Of a stretch of 64,000 bases of DNA, positions 50,801-62,100 are shown piece by piece. The notes beneath the pieces are model-generated. The model saw only the letters and a program-made list of their open reading frames with translations, was not told where the DNA came from and searched no databases. The DNA is from Allacma fusca (Eukaryota > Arthropoda > Collembola > Symphypleona > Sminthuridae): contig OX359247.1 of the NCBI GenBank assembly GCA_947179485.1, forward strand, positions 12,686,588 through 12,750,587, written 5' to 3'. Numbering within the stretch: position 1 is the first letter of the stretch; every line of letters starts with the position of its first letter. Both the position numbers and the translations under genes were made by a program.

Positions 50801-53328
50801 TGCTATTCCTTATGCACACATAATTGCAAATCTATTGATTAATGTTGACCTTAATGTCTCAAAACTACCTCCACTATCGTATGATTTTACTCCTTTGCAG
50901 TAATTTGGGGTCACATTGAAACTACATGTGGATACTTACACTAAACATACCTAGGTAAAAGTCATTATCACAGGGAAATTCTAACATTTTTCTCCTCCAA
51001 CTTCAGACAACCGTAATAATTACATTATTGCCTGCTTTTAAGCCAGATTTTTTTTATTTGCTCCCTTGTAGTGTCTAAACTCTAGGAAATGTTTCCAATG
51101 AAGGGATTGTATTTTAGGGAGAAAGTGTGATTTTTATAGATTATGGAGAGCATTAGAGGTATACCAGTAGATGGCAAGGAACGCAAAGCACGTAACTACT
51201 GCTTGCGAGGTGGAGTAATGTAAGAAGAGGGCTGCAGGGACTCACTTCATAAAGAGACATTTAGAGGGAGAAAGCAGATCCTGAGAAATTGTAAGTCTTG
51301 ACAAAGGAGCCTTCTCCTTTTTGACTAAAAGAGACAGGAGGAGAGAGTGAGGATTGCCAATGGGATTTTCAATGCAAACGCTCATGTTAATGACATCTCA
51401 TTACGGGGAATGTGGTGTACCAGCAGTCAAACCGCCTCTGTTTAGTGCCTTCATTCATTAAGGCTTGGCTCGGTTTAGCATAATGTATCGCACTACAAGG
51501 AGACACTCAATAATGGTGGTTCCTATATGTACCCCCACACAGTCCTGTCCCATCTCTGCCTTACATACGGGCGGGACGAGTAAGTAGCGGAAGCATCAAA
51601 TGTCTTTGCTATTAGTGGCCAAATTTAAATACGACGTTAAAGTATAAATGAAGCTCCGTGTGTGAGACAGAGGGAAACCTAAACCTGGGAAGGCTTATAC
51701 TGTAATACAACCACTTGGTAAAATCCAACCTTAGCTCCAAGCCACCCATGTTTTGTTTCATGTAATCCCACACAGTTAATGAATCTTATCTAGTTTAACG
51801 GACCGTTTCCCTCTTCCCCCCCTTCTCCCTTATTCTTCGAGACAGCTTCCATATTTAGAAAATTCTCTCCAAGTGAGTGACACAAAGTCGGAGGAGCATA
51901 TCCTGGGAAAGGGAAGGGACGGAAGTGAATATTAAAGAATCGGAAATACATTCAAATATTATTGTAAATTCATTGAATCGGAATTCTATTATTTTCTATA
52001 TAAATTCCAGCTCCGCAAGTTTGTGACGAATACTATGATGGACATAATCAACCAAGTCACAGGAGGGGACATGGCAGCTAAGGAAATTATTCTCCGAAAT
52101 CATTTCCCTTTGATTGACTTTGACTGCTATGAGCGTGCCGCTAAATTCTTCAGTCAGAGGTGTTTCAGTATTGCAAAGGTAAGGAATAAGGCCATGCTAC
52201 ATTTTATCCAACACTCTATCTCAAATGTATTCCGACTTCCTCAGATTTTCTTCTTCCTGCAAGTATAAAATATAGGGCAGACGTCAGTTTGACTTATCTC
52301 CTTGGTGTATAGATACGATGTCCCAAAATGTGCTACATATTTTAGAGGAAAAAGGAGAGCATGTTTTGGGATTCGGTGCACAAATTGTACAGCTCGTGTC
52401 AGAGCTTGAATATTAAAAATCTTTAAAGATTTACTTTCAACACAAGTTTACACACACATACATATCTATATATATACAAATATGAGGAGAGAAAAAATAT
52501 CTACACAATAAGTAAAATTTAAAGGTAACTTTGAAAAAGGGACTTCCACAGTTCCATTGAAGGACGTACTTGCATAAATATACTGAGCAGTGCGATCTTT
52601 GAAGGAGTGGGAGTGTGTGAGGAGATGACATAATCGTTCTCATTACTTACTCCCATGCACATTGGAGTGTCAGCTGTAGTAGGGAGGGAGCGCTGAGGGA
52701 GAGAAGGTAATGTTAAGATTAAAGTACAAGTATCTACAACATTGGCTATACACGTGTATAGTCGGGATAGGGAATAGACCTGCTAGAGTACGAATTGCTA
52801 AATTTCCCTCAATAGATATATAGTGACGAGAATCATAATTTTATGGAAGAGACACTTGGGCAGTAAAAGAACGAGGCCAGTCAATAATAAATGTTAATGT
52901 ATGCGTATGTGAAAGTGAGAGAGAAAAGACATGGGGAAAGTGCGTGCCTGAATGTTTCCTGGGGTAAGGTTGATGTTGCAGAATTTGTGATAGGCTACTA
53001 CACACAGGCCTTGTCCCAGTACTTACTATGTGGAGCGGGACGTTATTGCAGGAGAAATTGAAGTAGGTTGCTCGCACTGCTGCTGCTGCTGCTTCTGCCG
53101 CCGTAGTTATTGACTACGTATGATAGGATTTAAGTTGATGGAAATACGACCAGCCTGTGAATACACTAACTTCAAACTCTTGGATGTTTTCTCCCTTTAC
53201 AGAATAGTTTTGTAACCCGGAAACTCTACCTTCTCGTGAATATCTGTGAACGCGGCTGGCCTATCGAGAGGATTGTGAATGCTATGGCTCACACCTGTCG
53301 CCATTCTCCCATCACGGGAATCAATTAG
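27465..53328 (+). CDS. LGMN: Legumain (asparaginyl endopeptidase, family C13) preproprotein, 11 coding exons
   Basis: Join of the 11 exons listed below: 494 codons plus TAG, no frameshift or internal stop. Residues 1-20 are a signal peptide ([12 protein letters not shown] core). An acidic extension runs to about residue 83, then the caspase-like C13 domain begins at [11 protein letters not shown]. Matching human numbering from memory: N100/R102/H103 correspond to N42/R44/H45, D205-H206 to D147-H148, E245 and nucleophile C247 to E187 and C189, and D290 to D231. The His-Cys spacing of 41 residues equals the human one. The C-terminal prodomain (LSAM) keeps four cysteines (436, 448, 468, 485), expected to form two disulfides. 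Several N-glycosylation sequons (NST, NGS, NLS, NET, NTS) fit the secretory and endolysosomal route. The enzyme cleaves after Asn, and after Asp at low pH. The autoactivation Asn equivalent to N323 is Arg378, whereas the aspartates equivalent to D303 and D309 are kept (D360, D366). An alternative in-frame ATG at 27351 would add 38 residues. Confidence 0.95.
27777..29143 (+). other. LGMN: Legumain intron 1, 1.4 kb
   Basis: GT-AG, phase 0. It contains a (GA)n tract at 28566-28588. No other feature is supported. Confidence 0.9.
29144..29241 (+). CDS. LGMN: Legumain exon 2
   Basis: 32 codons plus two bases, acceptor acacacag, donor GA|gtgagt. It encodes [16 protein letters not shown] and [10 protein letters not shown], a block highly conserved in animal legumains. 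Confidence 0.96.
29242..33920 (+). other. LGMN: Legumain intron 2, 4.7 kb
   Basis: GT-AG, phase 2. It contains C11 at 29681-29691, (GT)n at 31568-31609 and several small ORFs. One of 150 codons (30667-31119) overlaps open frames on both strands and has no recognisable domain. No gene is supported. Confidence 0.8.
31568..31609. repeat. (GT)n microsatellite
   Basis: GT tract in legumain intron 2. Confidence 0.95.
33921..34002 (+). CDS. LGMN: Legumain exon 3
   Basis: 82 bases: acceptor atgtgtacag, donor GAT|gtaagt, phase 0 at the end. It encodes [17 protein letters not shown] and KDYVGD, near-identical in pattern to the NPxPGxxxNxPxGxDVY block of the family. It contains an NGS sequon. Confidence 0.97.
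35716..35763. repeat. (GT)n microsatellite
   Basis: About 24 uninterrupted GT units in legumain intron 3. Confidence 0.95.
35914..36204 (+). other. Orphan ORF with cystine-knot-like C-terminus inside legumain intron 3
   Basis: Open frame of 96 sense codons from a GTG codon to TGA 36202-36204. There is no ATG near its start, so it would be an exon rather than a whole gene. An internal acceptor (gggtttcag at 36069) would define a terminal exon 36070-36204. The five cysteines are at 35989, 36136, 36172, 36178 and 36187, with a tail of the pattern YSC, then CSC, then NGC just before the stop. This loosely resembles C-terminal cystine-knot endings such as CxCxxC. Other small ORFs of this size occur by chance in the window, so it is a candidate only. 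Confidence 0.2.
36326..36529. repeat. 15-base direct repeats flanking a 22-base perfect inverted repeat
   Basis: CTAATACCGTAATAC occurs at 36326-36340 and again at 36515-36529. Between them, at 36353-36374, the 10-base arms TACCATGGCA and TGCCATGGTA are separated by two bases and could form a tight hairpin. Confidence 0.6.
36561..36646 (+). CDS. LGMN: Legumain exon 4
   Basis: 28 codons plus two bases, acceptor ttttgggtag, donor AAAAG|gtaaat. It encodes [14 protein letters not shown] and GSGKVLK. The position of human RGD (residues 118-120) reads LGD here, so the integrin-type motif is absent. Confidence 0.96.
36647..37743 (+). other. LGMN: Legumain intron 4, 1.1 kb
   Basis: GT-AG, phase 2. 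A CT tract lies at 36735-36751 and a long CA-rich microsatellite at 37263-37355. Overlapping open frames on both strands at 36874-37260 are treated as chance. Confidence 0.85.
37263..37355. repeat. CA/CAGA compound microsatellite
   Basis: CA units with CAGA and CATA interruptions in legumain intron 4. Confidence 0.95.
37744..37882 (+). CDS. LGMN: Legumain exon 5: catalytic histidine
   Basis: 139 bases, acceptor ccctgcttag, donor AAA|gtgagt. It encodes [17 protein letters not shown], with the catalytic His206 and the preceding Asp205 that in human legumain can form a succinimide. [13 protein letters not shown] follows, as in the family. Confidence 0.97.
37883..41601 (+). other. LGMN: Legumain intron 5, 3.7 kb
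   Basis: GT-AG, phase 0. Very AT-rich between about 39600 and 41000. No feature is supported. Confidence 0.88.
41602..41671 (+). CDS. LGMN: Legumain exon 6: catalytic cysteine
   Basis: 70 bases, acceptor ttctctttcag, donor AACA|gtaata, ending in phase 1. It encodes [14 protein letters not shown] with the nucleophile Cys247 and S1-pocket Glu245. The loop after it (QNLLPAHWN) is one residue longer than in human. Confidence 0.97.
41672..44391 (+). other. LGMN: Legumain intron 6, 2.7 kb
   Basis: GT-AG, phase 1. It contains pyrimidine-rich stretches near 42427-42490 and several small unsupported ORFs. Confidence 0.88.
44392..44510 (+). CDS. LGMN: Legumain exon 7: substrate-pocket loop
   Basis: 119 bases, acceptor tttattatag, donor TCG|gtaaga. 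It encodes [17 protein letters not shown] and [14 protein letters not shown]. Asp290 in LGD corresponds to human Asp231 of the S1 pocket. The Tyr-Ala-Cys pattern follows the animal rather than the plant enzymes. Confidence 0.97.
44511..46406 (+). other. LGMN: Legumain intron 7, 1.9 kb
   Basis: GT-AG, phase 0. (GT)n at 44874-44894. No other feature is supported. Confidence 0.88.
46407..46574 (+). CDS. LGMN: Legumain exon 8: end of catalytic domain and start of activation linker
   Basis: 56 codons in phase 0-0, acceptor taattattccag, donor GAG|gttagt. It encodes [20 protein letters not shown], matching the family pattern of a TLxxQ helix followed by an NTSH motif. It has NET and NTS sequons, then FLG and the Pro-rich start of the linker. 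Confidence 0.95.
46575..50496 (+). other. LGMN: Legumain intron 8, 3.9 kb
   Basis: GT-AG, phase 0. Microsatellites: (GA)n at 47828-47854, (CT)n at 49412-49429, GA at 50077-50092 and CA at 50355-50376. No gene is supported. Confidence 0.88.
47828..47854. repeat. (GA)n microsatellite
   Basis: About 13 GA units in legumain intron 8. Confidence 0.95.
50497..50613 (+). CDS. LGMN: Legumain exon 9: activation linker
   Basis: 39 codons in phase 0-0, acceptor gctattattccag, donor AAA|gtaagt. It encodes [20 protein letters not shown], which aligns without gaps to the human linker: both autocleavage aspartates are kept and the autocleavage asparagine is replaced by arginine. A charged helix follows. 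Confidence 0.94.
50614..52010 (+). other. LGMN: Legumain intron 9, 1.4 kb
   Basis: GT-AG, phase 0. Nothing else is seen in it. Confidence 0.9.
52011..52178 (+). CDS. LGMN: Legumain exon 10: LSAM prodomain, first part
   Basis: 56 codons in phase 0-0, acceptor tataaattccag, donor AAAG|gtaagg. Cys436 and Cys448 are 12 apart, as human Cys378 and Cys390 are. The rest is helical and amphipathic, as expected of the legumain stabilisation and activity modulation domain. Confidence 0.95.
52179..53202 (+). other. LGMN: Legumain intron 10, 1.0 kb
   Basis: GT-AG, phase 0. A short CTG run lies near 53077-53095. No gene is supported. Confidence 0.9.
53203..53328 (+). CDS. LGMN: Legumain exon 11: LSAM C-terminus and stop
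   Basis: 41 codons and TAG. The acceptor is tctccctttacag. It encodes [13 protein letters not shown] and ends HSPITGIN. Cys468 and Cys485 are 17 apart, the same as human Cys412 and Cys429. Confidence 0.96.
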   Translation, partial: NSFVTRKLYLLVNICERGWPIERIVNAMAHTCRHSPITGIN

Positions 53329-54020
53329 CAAGTCCCTACTAAAATCTCCTATATGTAGATTGTACGAGGGACTTCGAACCGTGCTCTGCACACAAGCCAA
53401 GCCCTCATGACCCTCTGGAACTTGATATGTTCAGGAGGAACGTGAGGACAATAATTGCAAATTAATGCAAAAAGTTTTAGCCAACCATTTCAGTTCCCAA
53501 GCTCCTCTCTCTCTCTCTCTGCCTCCTCTGTCCTCCTGTCATAATTGCAACTTCAATTTAGTTTCTAATTTAGTTTCAATGTAACATTTATCGGTTCAGC
53601 TCTATTATTGAAATGTAATCACTTGTGCCAATATTTTGATTGAGTTGACTATATAGACCATGGGTAACTCGGCCTAATAACTCTTTCATGTGGTTACGTA
53701 TCATAATTGAGCGTCACTCTAGTTAATTAAATTCCATTGTTGGTGGCCCCACAGCCAATTAGTTTCCACGAAAACTATACCTATCTATATATTTACGAAT
53801 TCTAATGAATTGATTTGTGGCCTTTTGTGTGATGATTGTATAGTGCCTCTCGCAATTAGTTACTTTTGTAGATGTGCTTAGCTCTTATTTGAAGTTCGTA
53901 AAGAACCCGTGTGTTTTTTAATTAATTGATTGTTACTTGTTAAAAAGGTAAGTTTCATTCAAGGCTAGGCCAGGGAATTATGTAGTGCTCATTTGAATAA
54001 AAATAAACTTCACTCGTGTT
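53329..54020 (+). other. LGMN: Legumain 3' UTR
   Basis: AT-rich sequence between the stop codon and a tandem polyadenylation signal (overlapping AATAAA hexamers from 53996). T/GT-rich sequence follows at about 54015-54060. The exact cleavage site is inferred. Confidence 0.6.
53996..54006 (+). terminator. LGMN: Polyadenylation signal of the legumain gene
   Basis: Two AATAAA hexamers (53996-54001 and 54002-54007 overlap region, reading aataaaaataaa), followed by a T-rich downstream element. This is the best candidate within 1 kb of the stop. Confidence 0.55.
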
Positions 54021-55583
54021 CCACTTTGCTTCATTCGTATTCATTTTTCGTTATTTTTTTTACTAAAGTCTGAGAAGGTCAACGAGACGGGTGTACAGAA
54101 ATGAGTAATAGTTACATTCACTGTCCTGTAACCCACCAGTTGGTCCAGATTTCCATCGTGAATGCATATATATTATTGACAAATCTAATACTAATAACTG
54201 TATAAATATTGGAATGACCTGCCTGACTGCTTACTGTACTGGCCGTGATTTGGCTTTTGGTATTTTTGTTAAATCTTTGACTAACCTTGCCTTATAATTA
54301 CTATTATCCAAGAATGACGCTACTGCTTGAATTTGAAATATTATTGTACATTACATATAATTATGTAGATGTATTATAACTAGGGGTGGATTAATAAAAT
54401 AATCTTTACCATGGCCCTAAGCCTCAGCATGGATTTGTGAGCCTTTTCACATGCAATCTGATGACCTTCGATACATTTTTATTACCCCAGCCTTAAATTG
54501 TCTACCCTGGCCGAGCCAGGGACGGGCAACCCCTTAACGTACTATTAAGTTGTATCGCCTTTATATGCTTTGTATAGAGACTACATATTCAACCCGTTGA
54601 AAGTCTCTTACAGCTGATACAGATTGCATTAGATACATTTGCCAATGTTGCATTTTTCATGAAATAATGATAGTAATAATATTGATAATTTCAGTTAGCA
54701 CGAAACTATTGTGCAACTTTTTTTATAATAAATAAATAATAATTTTCAATAATAATAATTTTCATAAACTATCTTCATCACGAAAACGCGGGAGGAGCCA
54801 TGAAACCAAACCGTCTTCTCTCCGTGATGACGCCTGGGAAATGATAAAGCCCATCTGGATCATTACAGCATGTACAATTTTCACTTGTGATTCGACAATG
54901 CTTTTGAGCTGAATTCTGCTAATGATTTCGACCTTGTATTTCCAGGATGAAAATCGATGGACTCCTTTTGACACTTGTAATAAAGATTCACGATCTAACG
55001 GCTATACTTTTGGCAATCGTTCAATGTATTCATTACTAGTTATGATAATGATATTAGTCATTTGGAACCATCACTATCATTTTAATTTCAAAAAGAGTCT
55101 TACGAAAATCATACACTTTACATCCCCTACTTGAAACTGCATTTTATCATCGATTGACTCACCGTGGATAAAAGTCTGTAAAAAAAAATACCGAACGAAT
55201 TTCTAAAGTTAGAACTTTCTCCACGCTTTCAAAATGCAGCTCCTTGATTTGCTCGTACCATATCCCACCTAAACAAAAGTTGGCTCACTGGGCTGGAGAG
55301 ATTTCTAAGGAAATTAATGAAAAGGGTTTTGAGATGACAGGTAGATGCAAGTCTCATTAAATGAAGAGCAGCCAACGAGATAAAATGCAGTGGAGGTTCA
55401 CTTCCCAGTTTTGGCAGCGCTCTTGTGCAGCCTCCGTCAATATGAAGATATACTGTATTTTATATCTAACTGTGTAGTCTTGAAGGCATCCATAAATTCC
55501 CGGGCTACATGCACTACAACAAACAATGTACCTACATAGAGATACCGGCTGTGTGTGGCTTTCTCCCTCAACTCATTTTCCAG

Positions 55584-55809
55584 GTTCAGAGGAGCTCCCC
55601 GACAGACGATGCAGTTAATGATACCTTGTCCTTCCATCTTCAATATCAATCGGCATGGGCCTGTCCCAGGCCGGGCGCTTTCTCCTTTTAAAAAACCCAC
55701 TGGCATTATTGGAGTCCCGGCTCATCTTTTACATACCTACACGTATGTTTTGACTGGGGAGGAGACAGAGCTAAGTAGGAGAGAAACTATGAGTAAAAAT
55801 GGCAATAGG
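55584..55809 (+). other. Candidate exon, unknown product
   Basis: Strong acceptor (actcattttccag at 55583), donor AATAGG|gtgaga at 55810, one base plus 75 open codons. The translation includes FRGAPRQTM and GRALSPFKKPTGIIGVP. The opposite strand is also open across this stretch, which weakens the case. Function unknown. Confidence 0.2.
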
Positions 55810-56019
55810 GTGAGACAGAGTAGTGGAGGTAATCGGATTACATTGTACTTCCTGTATAGTCTTCGTCCAGTATGTACATACTAGTGAGTGGGTCCAAGGA
55901 TCCTAGATGAGTTGAGAAACATGGAAGAAACTTCCACCTTACCTTCCCCGACGAAGACCACGGAGATAGAGATAGACGCTTTTAGATATGCACGGGGACT
56001 TGACATGCTCCTAAACTTG

Positions 56020-56022
<3 letters not shown>

Positions 56023-56104
<82 letters not shown>
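56023..56104. repeat. (CT)41 microsatellite
   Basis: 82 bases of uninterrupted CT, the longest pure tract in the window. It is open in frame and would read as a Leu-Ser repeat, but no gene supports translation. Confidence 0.97.
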
Positions 56105-56106
<2 letters not shown>

Positions 56107-59100
56107 GTAACAACTTTGAGTTTCACGCTCAACTTTCTTACCTAATAAATTACCCAAACTACAAGAATTTTCAATCCTCTTCTTACGGTATGCAGAGCCT
56201 GGCTGAATCCAGGACGTGGACCAGATTTATCCGTACATGAGACGACTATCAAGTTCAATAAAAATCCCTGGTATACACATCCATGGAAATATGTACTTGT
56301 CGTTTCTCTTCAGCCGGAGTTGTAGCTCTGGCTCTTGTATCTACTGTATGTAAATATATATAGCTTTATGCAGGGACGGGTCTACATGTGTAAAAGAACC
56401 ATGATAAAATGCTTTTCCCTTCAGCAGAAACTTTGTACGTTAATGCGAACTGTGTACTTTTACAAGGGCTATAAATTGAGTTGAGGCCGAACCAGCCCTG
56501 CACTATACACTCATTGTCAGTGTCTTTCTTCATGCCTTTCATACACTGCACGATGGAGAAATATAAGTCCTGCATAGAGAGTGGAGGACTCGATGAGGAT
56601 ACATGGGAAGCCTCGGAAGAATAGATACACTTGCTATTGGAACTGTTAAAGAAGATCAACTACGAGATTAACCATATACTCTCTTCTCCTAGCTCTACAG
56701 TACAGGGAAAGTTCAATTCAAATAGATACAAGGGCAGGCCAGACACTTATATGGGAGATGCTGGTGAGGGTAGGGTTTTTAGGTGAAAGGATGAGCCGGG
56801 AAATACTTTTTATCTGGCCCAAGTTATCAACTGAGCACAATTGGTCCTCACAGTCTTGTTGTTCATCATTGACAATGATCTGCTCTATTTAACGGCCCTG
56901 GCTTCTTTGTTCCTGGCTGGGTTTTCCAGTTAGGGTTTCATCCCCTACAAAGCCAGGCGGGGCGGGCTACTACGAAAATGATTCCACTTGGAGAATTCCA
57001 CACTCGATTCCGTTACGTAAATAAATCCGGGTATAAATCATTTGTTGAAAAACTGGCATAAGTACCGTGCATAATTACGCCTGTAATTTCCCCCGAGGGA
57101 TAAGGAAGGTTCTCCAGCCGGACCAAATAAGTATACATGGTGCGCATCATATGAACTAGATATACATATGGTAGATGTATGTAGATATGGGCGGAGACTT
57201 GAGCCTCAGCAAGATTGCAAAAGTAAAGTGAGGAAAAGTTTGAGGGCGTGTAGTCAAAATATTTGGAATTTATTCATCCGTAGTGTTCCATCTGGTTAAG
57301 TTGACATTTAAAATATCTACTCTAAAAAACTACGGCATGGAATGGTGTACAAGTCCAAGTACGGAGTGTTTAATCATTGGAGTACACACACACGCACACA
57401 CTGTAATACATATGTATAGATATATATGTATGTATATAATATATATTCAGACACTGACAATAAAATTATGCTTCAGTAACAACATAGTAATTATTTTAAC
57501 GAGGCTTCAGTGCAAAACACTCCTGTGTCCTATTTACATTACAGTTCTATCGTTTCTCAGAGTTAGGCGACAAAGTAATGGATTGTAAATGGGACCATGC
57601 TATTACAGTAATTCAAGGAAAGTAACCTTATCACAATTTAATACTATTGTATACATAGTTGTATGTAAAATTGGTAAATAAATTGTGAGTTAAGTTAAAT
57701 AATAATAAACAGTTTTTGGAAACAAACTTAGGTAGCAGTTACCGGGTCAAGTAAATATTTGAAGGGGAGCCGTACACAGAGCTCATGGAGTGACAAGTAG
57801 TGGGACAAGTATTTATCTGACACATGCACATTATTATATGTGGAATTGTGTGGTTACGATTTTGAAACGCCTGTTTACAAAAGCCCAACAAACTTTTTAT
57901 TAGGTACTAAGTAAATGTATATATGAAGTAATGTGGGGAGAAAATACATCCTTGGGAAGGGAATGATCCAAGTGCGGGTATGTAAATTCATATGAGTTTT
58001 TTCCAGAGCCTATCGAGCTACATACATATGTACTTGACGCTCTCTGATTCCATACAACAGGAGTCTGGGATACAGAAGGAAAGGAGTAGGGAAGGCTCCT
58101 GCACGTAGATAAATTGTGGTAAAGCTTATAAATAAGTTTGGGCGTGGAAGGAATCTTGATGACTCTGTTTCTTTTCCAAATTTCGCATGCTGAACTTGTC
58201 CTTTAGGAAACCTCATGTTTTCCCACAAAATACAGAATACATGCCTCACTCCCACCGTCTCTCCTGTATATATGTAGATATATGAGGGAAACTTCCTCCC
58301 TCACAGACACTTAATACCATAGTTGGTACTTGAGACATTCTTCTTTCGGTTGAGAGCTGAACATTGAACCTGAACCAGGAGTTTTTGGTCCATGCCATAC
58401 TTAATATTTGAGGTTAGATGTTCGTCGCGTGATCACGCAATTTCTCCCTGCGTTTTCTCCCATAAACATTTTTCTGTTACTTTATTTCTTTGGGAACCAT
58501 CAGTAGGCCTTGGGACCAGGGATTGAGTGCGTGTGATAATCGTCTCCATTTTTAAAGCCTCACCCATGCTCCGCTCCTATGTAAGTAACTCCGTCTGCTC
58601 AAATAGTCCGGCACGTGCTTCTCGTACATACATACATAGATACCTCCTGTAATACATTACCCACACTTTCTTCCTCACATTATTTCATCCCTAATCTTGT
58701 ATTCTTTATGACTCGCCTCCGTATAACATTATCAAATTGGATCGCATATACATAGATAAATATTCACCTTCAGTCAAGTCTCTTATCGTACTAACTTTCG
58801 AGGAGTAGTCGGCATTTTAAGCTGTATCTTTACAACCTTTGCTCCATCCATGGGACAACAATGCGGAGAGTCAGTAACGAATTATATAACGTATGTATGT
58901 ACATACACACAAACTACCTACACACATTACTTTAGTGCATCCTAATGCACACACACACACACAACAGCAACAACGACAGCAATAACCAAATAGGGTAAAA
59001 CAATCATTTCAGGTTTCTATTTTTATGGGATTTTGACTACCTATGTATGTATGTACATATGTAGTTAATGTATACCTCTATGTAACATCGGGGTAGTAAG

Positions 59101-62100
59101 TACTATCACCATTTTCTCTTAATACTAAGCATACACATGTATGGTAGATGTGATCTGATAGGTACTTACATTATCCTGGCTTATAATAACACGTATGTAC
59201 ATAGAAATATACTAAGAAAGTTACATATACATATTCAGTTGTGGCCGCACGGTCTCTAATAACAACTATAGAGGACCAGCATTTCCTTAAGTAATGCATT
59301 TGAGTTGCTTTTTTTTCGTATAGAAACCTCTACACTCTGACCTTAACGTAATTTATCAACTATTTCCAATATATTTACATATTAAGTATTTAAAATATTC
59401 AATGAATCTATCTTAGGGGCAGGAATTGATATATTTTGCTGATTTTATCATTTTTCTGGGCATACATTTCCCATTACTCTCTCTCTTTCTCTCTCTCTCT
59501 CTCTCACTTTTCTCAAGCTATCCCCTCTTTGTAGAGTTTCGTCTCGTGGAACCATTACCCTTTCACGTGTATCTTTCTTGTATGGAGTAGTTCATAAATA
59601 CTGAATACTATTTAAATTTTAGTTTATAGACGCTCGTTACCCAGGAATAGTAAGTAGGTCTGAACTGTGTGTGCTTATTCATACATAAAATATTTGATAG
59701 TGTACTCCAGTTCCTTTCGTAGCATGTCCCCTGGTAGGACATGTTTTCAAACTGAGCTGATAGCGCTGCTCGTAATTTACGGTGTCGTTTAAAGTGAGTG
59801 ATATTTCAAGCGTTATCCCAAACATAATAATTATTCGTCGGTCAGCCCCCACACTCGGCTTTAGTTCTCCTCACTGTATTATGTGTCCTTATAACTACAT
59901 ACAATAGCTTTATAAATGACCCAAGTGAAACGTGGAACAACAGGGAACGGAGTATGGAGCAAGAACAAGTGAAACTACTGTCGTGGCTTTCCCTGTCCTA
60001 CTACCTCCTGCTCAGGAGCTCCTGGAAGTTGACTTGAGGAGAAGCAACCCTAAAATAATCATTGGTAATCTAATTTCTTCGTAGCCACATGAGTCAACCT
60101 TAAATAGAAATAAATCCGGATTCCATGATAATGCCAGGGAGTAAAAGGGGGGAAGAGTTGGAAGTAAAAGGACTGGCTGGGGAATCAACGGATCGAATGA
60201 ACATTGTGTAGACTGCGTGAGGAAGAGTCAGCGGATTCAATGAAGGTTTCACAATTCCTGTCTAAATCCACTTACAATGCTTATACAGAGACTGGTGAGT
60301 GCACTTAATAAATTCAGGTCGGGATAGATCTCGGGATTTCGGATTCCCCTGACCTCGTGGATACTCAAGATAAGGATGAATAAATAAGTTCCTGGGGCGT
60401 CGCATCCAAAGTCCAGGAATAGGTACATAGAAGCTTAGCTTCATAACAAAACATTACTTGTGGCAACGCCGGGTCTATGGATTCCAAAGACATTTTGACA
60501 TCAGATACTTTATTCCTCCTGAGTTTACAAAATATAACAATCACTCCTGGAAGAATAAGAAATATCTTTTCTCTTGATATATTTTGACAGGGAGGAAATA
60601 AGAGATTTTTCCGGAGCAAACAATACAAATCTTGAAGCCCGCTTATCTAGGTAAGTCAGTAAAAGCATGTGAGTTTTCAAAATAGCATTGAAATAACAAA
60701 ACTTTATTTTGAAATGTTATCTCTTCCGCTTGTAGTTAACGTCAAACATTAAAAAAAGTAATGATATAAGCAATCTGAGACTGGATCTACTCCCAATACT
60801 TTGACTGTGATTAGCTTTATTCTCGATGCATAGACACTTCCTCACAAATATATAATTACATGGGGACCGTGCAATATGCACTCGGTGTTATTTTTACGAG
60901 CCGCACCATGAATTCTTGGAGCACTAGCATTCCCTCCTCTGAGGAGACATAGAATTGAATGGAGAAAGAATGGAAAGCACATGCAAGTGAAAGTAATGAT
61001 CCTCGCTTTAGTCCGCACAGTGCTGTCAATTTGATTCAGCCATTCCCTAGTTGATCAGACAGTATAATAATAGACGCGTGCACAGCCACGTGTAATATCT
61101 TGCTCAAAACACCGTGGAGAACCTTTATGTTTCCTAGGGGCTTGTCACTTTAACTTCTCAATGTGAAACATGAGCCGTGAAGTGAAACTTGCTCGAAATT
61201 ATTATATAGACGCACATCAAGAGATTGTACAGTACACGTACAATGTACATGCATACACAGATATTCCTCGGTAATGGAAGTTTATCAAATTCCTGCTTCC
61301 CAGCCTCACATAGACACAAACATTTATGGATCTTTCATGTGGACAAAGCCTACTGAAATCATGCAGGGCTTTCAAAACCAATTCACACGGAGAAATATAT
61401 CTACATGTAGATAATCATTAATATATCACAACAAGAAAAGTTTTCCATTTTGTTGCCTACACACGCAACACTTCCTGTAGTACAAATACTGTAGGTACAC
61501 ATACATACATAGATATCCCACAAGTGCAAAGGGAAAATACACAAGTATTATAAGTACTGCCTTTCATTCAACCAAAATGAACAAATTTTCACACTAACTC
61601 ATACACGCCGCAGTGAAGCTACAGCCTGAAGGGATAATGTGACATTTGCAAGTTATACTTTGGTTTCTGTATGTATGTACGTAATTATTACAGTAGGTAC
61701 GGAGTAGAGTGTAAACACTCACAAAATTCATATCATGTCAGGATGAGTTGTGTTATAGGGAAATCCACCAAACTCCTGAGATGAGCATATACATAGGATC
61801 CTTTACCAGTTGTAATACTCAAGGAGTTGGAAGAGTAGGAAGGAAGGAAGGGACTATGTGTTAGGTACGGCTCCTCTCCCTGAAACAGATTAAATGTGAT
61901 ATCAATTGGGAGAATTGCTCCTGGCAAGTACTCCGACTTGTCCTAACATGGCGTGAAACGGGAAGACCCATGCGTAACCATACATTCACTGCCAAAATAA
62001 AATTAGGCTCGTAATTCAAAATGGAATCCAAATTTTGGTTTCCAAAGGTATACTTTCATACAGGATCTAGCTCCTACAGAGGGAGTCTGTTTCTAGCTAA

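Noticed and set aside
54949..55134. Open frame with a hydrophobic segment after a tttccag acceptor
   Set aside because: It lies beyond the legumain polyadenylation signal, has no upstream exon to join, and overlaps an open frame on the minus strand.
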